A DNA stretch of 64,000 bases from Prauserella_A sp040635515 (lineage in GTDB: Bacteria > Actinomycetota > Actinomycetes > Mycobacteriales > Pseudonocardiaceae), in assembly GCA_040635515.1 (NCBI GenBank), contig JBEYHY010000015.1:3880-67879 (forward strand), read 5' to 3'. The position numbers and the translations under genes are program-made. Below the pieces are notes generated by a model. It saw only the letters and a program-made list of their open reading frames with translations, did not search any database and was not told the DNA's origin. Below are positions 1-8,742 of this stretch, in pieces. Within the stretch, counting starts at the first letter, position 1; the number at the start of each line of letters is the position of its first letter.

Positions 1-1325
1 CACTGAAGACGGTCAACCCCGCGACGGAGGAAGTGCTCGCCGAGGTGGGTACCGCCTCGCGGGCCGATGTCGACACTGCGGTGAAGGCGGCACGCAAAGC
101 CTACGATCGCACGTGGCGCAAGCTGCCCGGCTCCGAGCGCGCCAAGTATCTGTTCCGGATCGCGCGGCTCATCCAGGAGCGCGCGAGGGAACTCGCGGTG
201 CTGGAGTCGCTCGACAACGGCAAGCCCATCAAGGAATCCCGCGACTCGGACGTGCCGACCGCGGCGGCCCACTTCTTCTACCACGCGGGCTGGGCCGACA
301 AACTCGGCTACGCGGGCCTCGGTCCTTCGCCGAAACCACTCGGTGTCGCGGGCCAGATCATCCCGTGGAACTTTCCGCTGCTGATGCTCGCGTGGAAGAT
401 CGCGCCCGCGCTGGCGACGGGCAACACGGTGGTACTCAAGCCGGCCGAGACGACACCGCTGACGGCACTGGTGTTCGCCGAGATCTGCCAGCAGGCCGAT
501 CTGCCGTCTGGCGTGGTGAACATCCTTCCCGGTGCCGGTGACATCGGCGCGGAACTGGTGAACCACCCCGACGTCGACAAGATCGCGTTCACCGGATCGA
601 CCGAGGTCGGCAAGCAGATCCAGCGCGCGGTGGCGGGTACCGGCAAGCGGCTAACGCTCGAACTGGGCGGCAAGGCGGCGAACATCGTGTTCGACGACGC
701 CGCGATCGACCAGGCCGTCGACGGCATCGTGAACGGCATCTTCTTCAACCAGGGGCACGTGTGCTGTGCGGGCTCGCGGCTGCTCGTCCAGGAGTCCATA
801 GCGGACGAACTGCTCACGAAGCTGCGGGCGAGGATCTCGACGCTGCGCGTCGGTGATCCGCTCGACAAGAACACCGACGTCGGCGCCATCAACTCGGCCG
901 AGCAGCTCGCGCGGATCACCGAACTCGCCGACTCGGGTGATGTCGAGGGCGCACAGCGGTGGACGAGCCCGTGCCCTGTTCCCGATCGGGGATTCTTCTT
1001 CGCTCCCACCGTCTTCTCCGACGTCGAGCAGTCCATGCGCATCGCGAGGGAGGAGATCTTCGGTCCGGTGCTGTCCGTGCTCACGTTCCGCACGCCGGAC
1101 GAGGCCGTCGGCAAGGCCAACAACACACCGTACGGGCTGTCGGCGGGTATCTGGACCGAGAAGGGCTCCCGCATCCTCTGGGTCGCGAACAAGCTGCGGG
1201 CCGGTGTGGTGTGGGCCAATACGTTCAACCGTTTCGATCCCGCCGCCCCGTTCGGCGGCTACCAGGAGTCGGGCTTCGGCCGCGAAGGCGGGCGGACCGG
1301 TCTGGAGGCTTACCTTCATGTCTGA
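1..1325 (+). CDS. Aldehyde dehydrogenase (5' end missing)
   Basis: NAD(P)-dependent aldehyde dehydrogenase that oxidises an aldehyde to an acid. The reading frame is open from base 3 (LKTVNPATEEVL...), so the true start lies upstream of the window. Visible motifs are IIPWNFPLLM, the cofactor-binding FTGSTEVG, the general-base glutamate in LELGGK and the nucleophilic cysteine in NQGHVCCAGSR, so the enzyme looks active. It ends GFGREGGRTGLEAYLHV. The next gene starts 8 nt before its stop, so the two are translationally coupled. In related actinomycetes such a pair often follows deoC (deoxyribose-phosphate aldolase); that would suit the nucleoside catabolism genes nearby, but deoC is not in view. 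The family call is firm; the substrate is not known. Confidence 0.93.
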   Translation, partial: LKTVNPATEEVLAEVGTASRADVDTAVKAARKAYDRTWRKLPGSERAKYLFRIARLIQERARELAVLESLDNGKPIKESRDSDVPTAAAHFFYHAGWADKLGYAGLGPSPKPLGVAGQIIPWNFPLLMLAWKIAPALATGNTVVLKPAETTPLTALVFAEICQQADLPSGVVNILPGAGDIGAELVNHPDVDKIAFTGSTEVGKQIQRAVAGTGKRLTLELGGKAANIVFDDAAIDQAVDGIVNGIFFNQGHVCCAGSRLLVQESIADELLTKLRARISTLRVGDPLDKNTDVGAINSAEQLARITELADSGDVEGAQRWTSPCPVPDRGFFFAPTVFSDVEQSMRIAREEIFGPVLSVLTFRTPDEAVGKANNTPYGLSAGIWTEKGSRILWVANKLRAGVVWANTFNRFDPAAPFGGYQESGFGREGGRTGLEAYLHV

Positions 1326-2184
1326 CAGGGTCGGCGTCGCCAAGACGTACAAGCTCTACATCGGGGGCGCGTTCCCCCGGTCGGAATCGGGAAGGACCTA
1401 TCAGGTCACCGACTCGAAGGGTGCGTTCCTGGCCAACGCGGCGCACGCGTCGCGCAAGGATGTGCGTGACGCCGTCGTCGCGGCACGCAAGGCGTTTCCC
1501 GGCTGGTCGGGTGCCACCGCCTACAACAGGGGCCAGGTGCTGTACCGCGTGGCGGAGATGCTGGAGGGGCGGCGCGACCAGTTCGCTGCCGAGGTCGCCT
1601 CCGCCGAGGGGATTCCCGCCCGAAAAGCTCAGTCCATTGTGGATGAATCGGTGGACAGGTGGGTGTGGTACGCGGGCTGGACCGACAAGATCGCGACGGT
1701 GCTCGGTGCCGCGAACCCGGTGTCAGGGCCGTACTTCTCGTTCACGGTGCCCGAGCCGACCGGTGTCGTCGGCGTGCTCGCTCCGCAGGAATCCTCACTG
1801 CTCGGCCTGGTGAGCGTGCTTGCCCCGGTGCTGGCGACGGGTTGTACCGCTGTCGTGGTGACCAGCGCGGAACGGCCGCTTCCCGCCATCACGCTTTCCG
1901 AGGTGCTCGCCACCTCCGACGTGCCGGGTGGGGTCGTCAACGTTCTCACCGGAAGGGCGGGTGAACTGGGGCCGTGGCTGGCCTCGCACGGTGACGTCAA
2001 CGCGATCGATCCCACCGGCGCGGGCCCGCTCGGGCGAGTGGAGGTGGCGCGGGAGGCGGCGGACACGGTGAAGCGGGTACTCGCCGTTCCCGACGACGAC
2101 CCCGACTGGACGGCGACACCGGACATCGGCCGGCTGCGCCATTACCTGGAAGCCAAGACCGTCTGGCATCCCATGGGCGTGTAG
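1318..2184 (+). CDS. Truncated aldehyde dehydrogenase paralogue, no catalytic domain
   Basis: A 288-residue protein similar to the N-terminal half of aldehyde dehydrogenases. Residues 10-130 match the family's start and PTGVVGVLAPQE replaces the usual GxxxxIIPWN segment. It stops soon after NAIDPTGAG, the position of the FTGSTEVG loop in the upstream enzyme. The conserved ELGGK glutamate and the catalytic cysteine are both absent, so it cannot be an active dehydrogenase by itself. The ATG at 1318 overlaps the upstream gene by 8 nt. The frame is intact and codon use is normal, so it looks like a maintained gene, perhaps a partner subunit of the full-length enzyme, rather than fresh decay. That role is inference. 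Confidence 0.85.
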   Translation: MSDRVGVAKTYKLYIGGAFPRSESGRTYQVTDSKGAFLANAAHASRKDVRDAVVAARKAFPGWSGATAYNRGQVLYRVAEMLEGRRDQFAAEVASAEGIPARKAQSIVDESVDRWVWYAGWTDKIATVLGAANPVSGPYFSFTVPEPTGVVGVLAPQESSLLGLVSVLAPVLATGCTAVVVTSAERPLPAITLSEVLATSDVPGGVVNVLTGRAGELGPWLASHGDVNAIDPTGAGPLGRVEVAREAADTVKRVLAVPDDDPDWTATPDIGRLRHYLEAKTVWHPMGV

Positions 2185-2192
2185 GCGGGTGA

Positions 2193-2224
2193 ACCGGAGG
2201 CGGGCGCGCTCGCCCGCCTCCGGT
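2193..2224 (+). terminator. Strong hairpin after the aldehyde dehydrogenase pair
   Basis: A perfect 14-bp stem (ACCGGAGGCGGGCG pairing with its complement) closes on the loop CGCT 8 nt after the stop codon at 2184. There is no U-run, as is common for actinobacterial terminators. It probably ends transcription of the two dehydrogenase genes and could also act on the convergent helicase gene. Confidence 0.75.
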
Positions 2225-2240
2225 CCGGCCCGTTCCGGTC

Positions 2241-2300
2241 GCCTGAGTGCGGATCTCGACGGCCTGAGTGCGGATCTCGGCGGCCTGAGCGGGGGACTCG
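2241..2300. repeat. 21-bp tandem repeat, three units
   Basis: Units starting at 2241, 2262 and 2283 share GCCTGAGTGCGGATCTCG; the first two are near-identical and the third is degenerate. The repeat sits between the terminator of the dehydrogenase pair and the end of the convergent helicase gene. Its function is unknown. Confidence 0.8.
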
Positions 2301-2318
2301 CGGGGCACGGCCCGCCGG

Positions 2319-4844
2319 TCAGAGCTGGTTCACGCCGGTCACCCTCACCACGGCGGCGCCTGCCTCGTCGGATGCGGCGAGGTCGACCTCGGCGCTCACT
2401 CCCCAATCCCGGTCGCCGCCGGGGTCGTCGAAGATCTGCCGCACCCGCCAGACGTCCGGCTGCTGGTCGATCATCAGCAACGCGGGGCCCCTCGCGTCGG
2501 GACCGGTTCCGATCTCGTCGTACTCCTCGAAGTAGTCCGCGAGCGCGTCCTCCCACGCGTCGGCGTCCCAGCCGGAACCGGCATCGGCCTCGCCGAGGGC
2601 GACGTAATCCTTGCGGGCGGCGAGTTCGACCCTGCGGAACATCTCGTTGCGCACGAGTACGCGAAAGGCCCGTTCGTTGCGGGTGACCGGTGGAGGGCCC
2701 GGCGGAACACCCGCCGCTTCCTTCGCCTTCTCCTCGTCCGGATGCCGCAGTGCCTCCCACTCGTCGAGCAGGCTGGAGTCGACCTGCCGGACGAGTTCGC
2801 CGAGCCATTCGATGAGGTCCTGCAGTGGTTCGGTCTTGGCGTCGTCGGGGATCGTGCGCCGGAGCGCGTCGTAGGCGCTCGCGAGGTAGCGCAGCAGAAC
2901 GCCCTCCGAGCGGGCGAGTCCGTAGAACCCGATGTACTCCACGAAGTTCATGGCCCGCTCGTACATGTCGCGCACTACCGACTTCGGGGAGAGCTGATAG
3001 TCGGCCACCCACGGATGTCCCTGCCGGTAGCGCGAGTACGCGGCGAGTAGCAGCTCTTCGAGCGGCTTGGGATAGGTGACGTCCTCAAGCAGCTCCATGC
3101 GTTCTTCGTATTCGATGCCCTCGGATTTCATCGCGGCGATGGCTTCGTTGCGCGCCTTGAACTGCTGCTGGGCGAGCACCTGCTTCGGATCGTCCACTGT
3201 GGACTCGACGATGGAGACGGCGTCGAGCGCGTAGGTCGGCGATTCGGTGTCGAGCAGTTCGACGGCGGCAACGGCGAGCGGCGAGAGGGGCTGGTTGAGC
3301 GCGAAGTCGAACTGCAGGTCGACGGTGAGCCGGACCGTTCTGCCCTGCTCGTCGGGTTCGTCGAGCCGCTCGACGATGCCTGCCGCGAGCAGTGCCCGGT
3401 AGATCGCGATCGCCCTGAGGATGTGCTTGCGCTGCGAGGGCCGGTCCTCGTGGTTGTCCTCAAGCAGGTGCCGCATCGACTCGAAGGCGTTGCCGGGCCG
3501 GGAGATCACGTTGAGCAGCATGGAATGGCTGACGTGGAAGCTCGACGTCAACGGTTCCGGTTCGGCGGCGACGAGCCGTTCGAAGGTGCTCTCGGTCCAG
3601 TTGACGAAGCCTTCCGGCGCCTTCTTGCGCACGATCTTGCGCTTCTTCTTGGGGTCGTCGCCCGCCTTGTCGAGCGCTTTGGCGTTGTCGATGACATGGT
3701 CCGGTGCCTCGACGACGACGTAGCCGTCGGTGTCGTAACCGGCCCGGCCCGCCCTGCCGGCGATCTGGTGGAACTCCCGCGCTTTGAGGTGCCGCTGGCG
3801 GACGCCGTCGTACTTGGTGAGCGCGGAGAGCACGACGGTGCGAATGGGCACGTTGATACCGACGCCGAGCGTGTCGGTGCCACAGATCAGCTTGAGCAGC
3901 CCCGCCTGCGCGAGTTGCTCGACGAGCCGCCGGTACTTGGGCAGCATTCCGGCGTGGTGGACGCCGATGCCGTGCCGCACGAGCCTGGAAAGGTTCTTGC
4001 CGAAACCGGCCGAGAACCGGAAGTCCCCGATGAGTTCGGCGATGGCGTCCTTCTCGGCCCTGGTCGTGACGTTGATGCTCATCAGTGCCTGCGCCCGTTC
4101 GATGGCCGCCGCCTGCGAGAAGTGCACGATGTAAATGGGCGCCTGACCACCGTGCAGCAGTTCGGACACGGTCTCGTGCATCGGGGTGAGCGCGTACCGG
4201 AAGGTCAGCGGCACCGGTCGCTGGGCGGAGGTCACCACCGCCGTCGGCCGTCCGGTGCGCCGGGTGAGGTCCTTCTCGAAGAAGGACACGTCGCCCAGCG
4301 TCGCCGACATGAGCACGAATTGCGCTTTCGTCAGTTCGAGCAGCGGTACCTGCCAGGCCCAGCCTCGGTCCGGTTCGGAATAGAAGTGGAACTCGTCGGC
4401 GACGACCTGCCCGACGTCGGCGTCCTCGCCGAAGCGCAGCGCGATGTTGGCGAGGATCTCGGCCGTGCAGCAGATGATGGGCGCGTCGGGATTGACGCTG
4501 GAGTCACCCGTCATCATGCCGACCTTGTCGGCGCCGAAAACCTCGATCAGCGAGAAGAACTTCTCGGAGACCAATGCCTTGATCGGCGCGGTGTAGAAAC
4601 TGCGGCGGCCGTGCGCGAGCGCGGTGAAGTGGGCTCCGACGGCGACGAGGCTCTTTCCTGATCCGGTCGGCGTCGACAGGATGACGTTGGCGCCGGAAAC
4701 GACCTCGATAAGCGCCTCCTCCTGCGCGGGATAGAGCTCGAGTCCGCGCGAGGAAGTCCAGGTCGAGAACGCGTCGAACAGCACGTCGGGGTCGGTGGCC
4801 TCGGCCGGGTCGGCGGGCAGCAGGTCGATCAGCGAGTCAGTCAT
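2319..4844 (-). CDS. DEAD/DEAH-box helicase, Ski2-like, with DUF3516-type C-terminus
   Basis: An 841-residue superfamily 2 helicase, probably acting on RNA. In order: Q-motif-like LELYPAQEEAL, Walker A STPTGSGKS, Walker B variant VVADEFHFY (DEFH rather than DEAH), motif III LMSATL, then in the second RecA domain HHAGMLPKYRR, CGTDTLGVGINVP and motif VI QIAGRAGRAG. The C-terminal 400 residues match the DUF3516 region found on such helicases in actinobacteria (from memory of the family). The ATG at 4844 (MTDSLIDLLPAD) is chosen because the open frame upstream has no conserved character. It is divergent from the acidic protein gene, with 141 bp between them. The family is certain; the substrate is unknown. 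Confidence 0.9.
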   Translation of the reverse strand: MTDSLIDLLPADPAEATDPDVLFDAFSTWTSSRGLELYPAQEEALIEVVSGANVILSTPTGSGKSLVAVGAHFTALAHGRRSFYTAPIKALVSEKFFSLIEVFGADKVGMMTGDSSVNPDAPIICCTAEILANIALRFGEDADVGQVVADEFHFYSEPDRGWAWQVPLLELTKAQFVLMSATLGDVSFFEKDLTRRTGRPTAVVTSAQRPVPLTFRYALTPMHETVSELLHGGQAPIYIVHFSQAAAIERAQALMSINVTTRAEKDAIAELIGDFRFSAGFGKNLSRLVRHGIGVHHAGMLPKYRRLVEQLAQAGLLKLICGTDTLGVGINVPIRTVVLSALTKYDGVRQRHLKAREFHQIAGRAGRAGYDTDGYVVVEAPDHVIDNAKALDKAGDDPKKKRKIVRKKAPEGFVNWTESTFERLVAAEPEPLTSSFHVSHSMLLNVISRPGNAFESMRHLLEDNHEDRPSQRKHILRAIAIYRALLAAGIVERLDEPDEQGRTVRLTVDLQFDFALNQPLSPLAVAAVELLDTESPTYALDAVSIVESTVDDPKQVLAQQQFKARNEAIAAMKSEGIEYEERMELLEDVTYPKPLEELLLAAYSRYRQGHPWVADYQLSPKSVVRDMYERAMNFVEYIGFYGLARSEGVLLRYLASAYDALRRTIPDDAKTEPLQDLIEWLGELVRQVDSSLLDEWEALRHPDEEKAKEAAGVPPGPPPVTRNERAFRVLVRNEMFRRVELAARKDYVALGEADAGSGWDADAWEDALADYFEEYDEIGTGPDARGPALLMIDQQPDVWRVRQIFDDPGGDRDWGVSAEVDLAASDEAGAAVVRVTGVNQL

Positions 4845-4985
4845 CGTGTGGTAGATCGTGTCATCCCGGGTGCGGGAGGTGAGGGGTGATCGCGGCTTGC
4901 GCCCCGAACCCGTAGGCTTTCGCGTATCGCGTCCGGGTGAACCACAATCGACCCGGCATGCGCACAGGTGTTTCCGGAGGGCGGA

Positions 4986-6299
4986 ATGGCACAGGATATC
5001 ATCCCGATCGAGCTCGGGCTGCCACAAGGCGATCTGGTGACCCTGTGGGCGCCACGATGGCGGGAGGACGGCGAGGAATGGGAAGCCTTCCTCGGCGATG
5101 AGGACGACCTGTACGCCTTCCCCGATGCCGCGCACCTCGCCGCGTTCGTGCGGACCGCGGAACAGCACGACCTCATCGACCACCCGGCGTGGGAAGCGGT
5201 TCCCGCGCTCAACGTCCCGGAACTGATCCCCGACGACGACCATTCCTACGACCTCGTCGGGGTTCCGGAGATGGTCGCCGAGGAGCCCGACTCGTGGACG
5301 CTTTCGGAGCTGGCCGAGATCGTCGGCATCGTCCGCTCGCTCGCCGACGTGTGCGAACTGGACGAGGTACACGACATCCTCGACAGCTGCGAGGGTTTCT
5401 CACTGCTCGATCAGGGGCAGCTTCCGTTCTCCGGCAGGGAGGGCGCGAAGCTGTGGAACGAGCTTTCCGAGACCGTCTCCGGCAAGTGGGACGTCGTGCT
5501 CGACACGATCGACGAGCTGGTGACCGTTCCCGCCGTCGACGCCGCGACGCTCGACGAGACCGCTGAGGAACTCGCCGCCTTCCATGAGGAATCGGCCGAG
5601 GCCGAGGCGGGCGTCGACTCCGAGGACGACGATCTCGACACCGTCGACGAGCCGGAGAAGGACGGCACGAGCGCGGCTTCGGGAACGGACGACAGCGATG
5701 TCGGCGACAGCGACGATGACGATCTTGACGACGAAGAGCCGCTTGGCTTCTGGGGCGAGGTCGGCATCGATCCCATCAAGATCGTGACCGCGGAGAAGGA
5801 GTACTACACGCTCCGCTGCTACCTCGACGACGAGCCGATCTTCCTCGGCTCCGACGGGCAGATCGAGGTGTTCGGCTCGGAGAAGGCGCTCGCGCGCAAG
5901 CTCGCCGACGCGAGCGAGTTCGCCGACAGCGACATCGCCGATGTGTCCACTTGGGACGAGGTCGTCACCAAGGCCACCTCGGGCGAGCTGGAGATCGAGG
6001 TCGACCCCGACAACACCTATGTCATCGCCGGACTCGACGAGGACCTGGGCGAGGGCGTCGAGGCGATCGATCCGACACAGCTCGAACTCGCGGTGGAGTT
6101 GCTGACCGACGCGGCCGACTGGGCCGGTGACGACACGGTCGCCGCCGCGCTCGGCAGCTCGGAAAGCCTCGGCTGGCTGGTGTCGTTCGTACTCAGGCCC
6201 GACCCGACGCGGCTGGCGCCGAGCGCGCCCTTCGACGCGGAACAGAAGGCGTGGCGCGAACTCGTCGAGTCCTTCGAGGACCGGCTGCACCTGGCGTGA
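4986..6299 (+). CDS. Acidic protein of unknown function
   Basis: A 437-residue cytosolic protein I cannot assign to a function. Residues 1-210 look globular (rich in W and acidic residues), residues 210-255 form a nearly uninterrupted Asp/Glu/Ser linker, and residues 255-437 form a second folded region starting GFWGEVGIDPIKI. There is no signal peptide or membrane segment. The ATG at 4986 is preferred because GGAGGGCGG lies just 5' of it; an in-frame GTG at 4968 has no ribosome binding site. It is divergent from the helicase gene. The very low expected isoelectric point could suit a nucleic-acid mimic or a chaperone-like role, but this is speculation. Confidence 0.8.
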   Translation: MAQDIIPIELGLPQGDLVTLWAPRWREDGEEWEAFLGDEDDLYAFPDAAHLAAFVRTAEQHDLIDHPAWEAVPALNVPELIPDDDHSYDLVGVPEMVAEEPDSWTLSELAEIVGIVRSLADVCELDEVHDILDSCEGFSLLDQGQLPFSGREGAKLWNELSETVSGKWDVVLDTIDELVTVPAVDAATLDETAEELAAFHEESAEAEAGVDSEDDDLDTVDEPEKDGTSAASGTDDSDVGDSDDDDLDDEEPLGFWGEVGIDPIKIVTAEKEYYTLRCYLDDEPIFLGSDGQIEVFGSEKALARKLADASEFADSDIADVSTWDEVVTKATSGELEIEVDPDNTYVIAGLDEDLGEGVEAIDPTQLELAVELLTDAADWAGDDTVAAALGSSESLGWLVSFVLRPDPTRLAPSAPFDAEQKAWRELVESFEDRLHLA

Positions 6300-6303
6300 G
6301 CCA

Positions 6304-6371
6304 AGGCGTGTCCGACAATCCCGTTGCCTACTGCGCGAGGCTCGCACGGCAGTGGATTATCAGACACGCCT
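6304..6371. repeat. 68-bp inverted repeat, MITE-like or convergent terminator
   Basis: An 18-nt left arm (6304-6321, beginning AGGCGTGTCC) pairs at 16 of 18 positions with the right arm (6354-6371). The 32-nt centre contains a second hairpin with ACTGC/GCAGT and GCGAG/CTCGC stems. It fills the gap between the acidic-protein gene and the convergent MFS gene, and its right end covers the last base of the MFS stop codon. Terminal GGCGTGTC-type ends resemble IS5-family ends in actinomycetes, so a miniature transposable element is one reading and a bidirectional terminator is the other. Confidence 0.7.
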
Positions 6372-7564
6372 CAGTCGCGTTCGGCCCTGACCGGCGTCAG
6401 CCAGATCGCGATCATGGGGAAGACGGCGACGAGCCCGAACGCGAGCGCGTAGCGGGTGTCTCCGATGACGAGGCCGAGCAGCGGCGGAGTCAGTGCCGCC
6501 GCGATGTTCTGCCCCGTGTTCTGCACACCCATGGCCCTTCCCGCCCAGGGAAGTCCCGCGAGTTCGGCTGAAGCCGTGAAACCGAGGCCGTTGTCGCTGA
6601 CGGTGATCACGGCCGCGAGCACGAGTGCGAGTACGACGAGCCACGGCCAGCTCGCGTCGCCGACGGCGACGAGAAGCATCACCGCCGCGCTGGCGACGGC
6701 GAGGATTCTCATCGGGCGCAGCCTGCTGCCGACGCGGTCGGACCAGTAGCCGCACACGAGCCTGCCGATCGCGCCGAGTCCCTGTACGACGGCGAGAAAC
6801 CAGCCCGCCGCGAGCGGGCTCCAATCGTGTACCGCGACGAGATACACCGGGGCGAAGGCCGAAACGGCGAACTGCGGGACGACCAGCAGCGCGCTGGCGC
6901 CGTGCACCCGCCACAGCGTCGGCGTCCGGTACGGCGAGCGCGCCTTCGGCTCGTCCGGGGCTTCGGCGGGTCTCGGCGGGTCGACGACGAACAGGGCGAC
7001 CCCGATCGCGGCGGCGACCGCGAACGCGGCGGGGAACAGGATCGCGGCGCGAAACCCCCAGTGCTCGGCAAGCGGCGGCAACACGAGCGCGGCGACTCCC
7101 ACCCCGAGCGGTTGCGCGGTCTGCCTGACCCCCATGGCCATGCCGCGCTCGTGTGCGCCGAACCAGCCCATCACGACCCTGCCGCTCGCGGCGTTGACGG
7201 ACGCGGTGCACGCTCCGGCGGCCACGAAGAGCGCGAACAGCACGGCAAGCGAATGACCGCCGAGGCCCGCGAAGGTCAGCAGCAGGCCGGAGCAGCCGAG
7301 CCCCAGCGCCATGATCAGCCGCTCGCCGTACCGGTCGGCCGCCGCTCCCCAGACGATGAGCGTCAGCAGCAGGCCGATACTCGGCGCCGCCACGACGGCG
7401 CCCGCCTCACTCAATGTGAGGTTCTCCGAAGCCCTCATCGTGGGGACGAGGAACGGGATCCCGTACAGGAAGGCACAACTCGCGGTCTGCGCGATATGCC
7501 CGAGCGCGAGGATCAGCCAGCGCCGGGCGCCGAGTGTGCCCCGTTCAAGCCGCACCATGCGCAT
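6371..7564 (-). CDS. MFS transporter
   Basis: A 397-residue major facilitator with about 12 hydrophobic segments in two halves. The loop between segments 2 and 3 has GAAADRYGERL and its counterpart in the second half has GYWSDRVGSRLRP, the usual cytoplasmic signature. A hydrophilic hinge (PPRPAEAPDEPKARSP) separates the halves. The start can be ATG 7564 or ATG 7558 (MRMVRLERG); neither has a Shine-Dalgarno sequence, so a leaderless or near-leaderless message is possible. A 32-bp inverted repeat lies directly upstream. The gene is downstream of add on the same strand. The substrate is unknown; the overall look is of a proton-coupled uptake or efflux carrier. Confidence 0.85.
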   Translation of the reverse strand: MRMVRLERGTLGARRWLILALGHIAQTASCAFLYGIPFLVPTMRASENLTLSEAGAVVAAPSIGLLLTLIVWGAAADRYGERLIMALGLGCSGLLLTFAGLGGHSLAVLFALFVAAGACTASVNAASGRVVMGWFGAHERGMAMGVRQTAQPLGVGVAALVLPPLAEHWGFRAAILFPAAFAVAAAIGVALFVVDPPRPAEAPDEPKARSPYRTPTLWRVHGASALLVVPQFAVSAFAPVYLVAVHDWSPLAAGWFLAVVQGLGAIGRLVCGYWSDRVGSRLRPMRILAVASAAVMLLVAVGDASWPWLVVLALVLAAVITVSDNGLGFTASAELAGLPWAGRAMGVQNTGQNIAAALTPPLLGLVIGDTRYALAFGLVAVFPMIAIWLTPVRAERD

Positions 7565-7565
7565 C

Positions 7566-7597
7566 CCAATATATGAGAACCAACTCTTACATATTGG
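7566..7597 (-). promoter_or_regulatory. Inverted-repeat operator candidate at the MFS start
   Basis: Left arm CCAATATATGAGA (7566-7578) and right arm TCTTACATATTGG (7585-7597) match at 11 of 13 positions around a 6-nt spacer. The site is AT-rich in a GC-rich region and ends one base before the MFS start codon, where it would overlap any promoter. This looks like a repressor operator (MarR, GntR or TetR type), but no regulator gene lies next to it. Confidence 0.6.
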
Positions 7598-7650
7598 ACT
7601 TTACTTCGCATGGCTAACCAACACAAGGGAGTGACCGGCTTTCGCGGGTA

Positions 7651-8742
7651 TCAGCGCAGGTCGGCGTACCAGGGCTTGATGACGTTATTGATCAGGTCGA
7701 GGCGTTGATCGAAATCGATGAACGCGGATTTCATGGCGTTGATCGTGAACCACTCGACCTCCTTCCAGCCGAAACCGAACGCCTCGGCCAGCGCGGCGAA
7801 CTCCGACGACATCGAGCATCCGCTCATCAGCCTGTTGTCCGTGTTGACCGTGACCCGGAAGCGCAGCTTCGCGAGCAAGCCGATCGGATGCTCCGCGATC
7901 GAAGGCGCCGCACCGGTCTGCACGTTGGAGGAAGGGCAGAGTTCGAGTGGGATGCGGCGGTCCCTCACATAGGACGCGAGCCTTCCCAGTTCCACTTCGC
8001 CGTCCGCCGACGTCTTGATGTCGTCGATAATGCGAACTCCGTGACCGAGCCGCTCGGCCCCGCAATGTTGAATAGCCTCCCAAATAGAAGCGAGCCCGAA
8101 CGCCTCCCCCGCGTGAATCGTGAAATGCGCGTTGTTCACTCGCATGTATTCGAAAGCGTCCAAATTCCGGGTCGGCGGAAAACCGGCTTCGGGACCCGCG
8201 ATATCGAATCCGACAACGCCGGCGTCGCGATAGCGGACCGCGAGTTCGGCGATCTCCAGCGCCCTCGCGTGCTGCCGCATGGCGCACAGCAAGGTACCGG
8301 TGCGGATGCGCTTACCCCTCGCCTCCGCACGCCGCTCACCCTCCGTGAAACCTTCCTGGACAGCCCTAATCACTGCATCGAGTGACAACCCGCGCTCGAC
8401 GAAAAGTTCCGGGGCGTAACGAACCTCGGCGTAGACGACCCCGTCGTCCGCGAGGTCCTCGACACACTCGGCGGCGACCCTTGCCAGCGCGGCCTCGGTC
8501 TGCATGACGCCGCAGGTATGGGCGAAAGTCTCCAGGTAGCTCACCAGGGAGCCGGAATCCGCGGCAGCCCTGAACCATCGGCCGAGTTCATCGACGTCGC
8601 CGGTGGGAAGGCCCTCGTAGCCCGTCTCCTCGGCGAGTTCGACGACGGTGCGGGGCCGCAGCCCGCCGTCGAGGTGATCGTGCAGCAGGACCTTCGGCGC
8701 GTTGCGCAGGTCTTTCAGGGTGGGGGTTGTTCTCGTGGACAT
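7651..8742 (-). CDS. add: Adenosine deaminase
   Basis: A 363-residue zinc hydrolase that converts adenosine or deoxyadenosine to (deoxy)inosine in purine salvage. Metal and catalytic motifs are visible: HDHLDGG near the start (the HxH zinc ligands), IHAGEAFG (His and Glu), ERLGHGVRI, and NTDNRLMSG in place of the TDDP of some relatives. Length equals the actinobacterial family. Start ATG 8742 (MSTRTTPTLKDLRN) is chosen on family fit; there is no clear Shine-Dalgarno sequence. It is on the same strand as the deoA-cdd-transporter genes, separated from them by the convergent coiled-coil gene. This neighbourhood (add, deoA, cdd next to sdhCDAB) is also seen in Mycobacterium. Confidence 0.95.
   Translation of the reverse strand: MSTRTTPTLKDLRNAPKVLLHDHLDGGLRPRTVVELAEETGYEGLPTGDVDELGRWFRAAADSGSLVSYLETFAHTCGVMQTEAALARVAAECVEDLADDGVVYAEVRYAPELFVERGLSLDAVIRAVQEGFTEGERRAEARGKRIRTGTLLCAMRQHARALEIAELAVRYRDAGVVGFDIAGPEAGFPPTRNLDAFEYMRVNNAHFTIHAGEAFGLASIWEAIQHCGAERLGHGVRIIDDIKTSADGEVELGRLASYVRDRRIPLELCPSSNVQTGAAPSIAEHPIGLLAKLRFRVTVNTDNRLMSGCSMSSEFAALAEAFGFGWKEVEWFTINAMKSAFIDFDQRLDLINNVIKPWYADLR

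Noticed and set aside
5400..6347. Long open frame on the minus strand opposite the acidic-protein gene
   Set aside because: Its composition is that of the antisense of a high-GC gene, with no family match and no ribosome binding site; the plus-strand gene has a clear start and codon bias.
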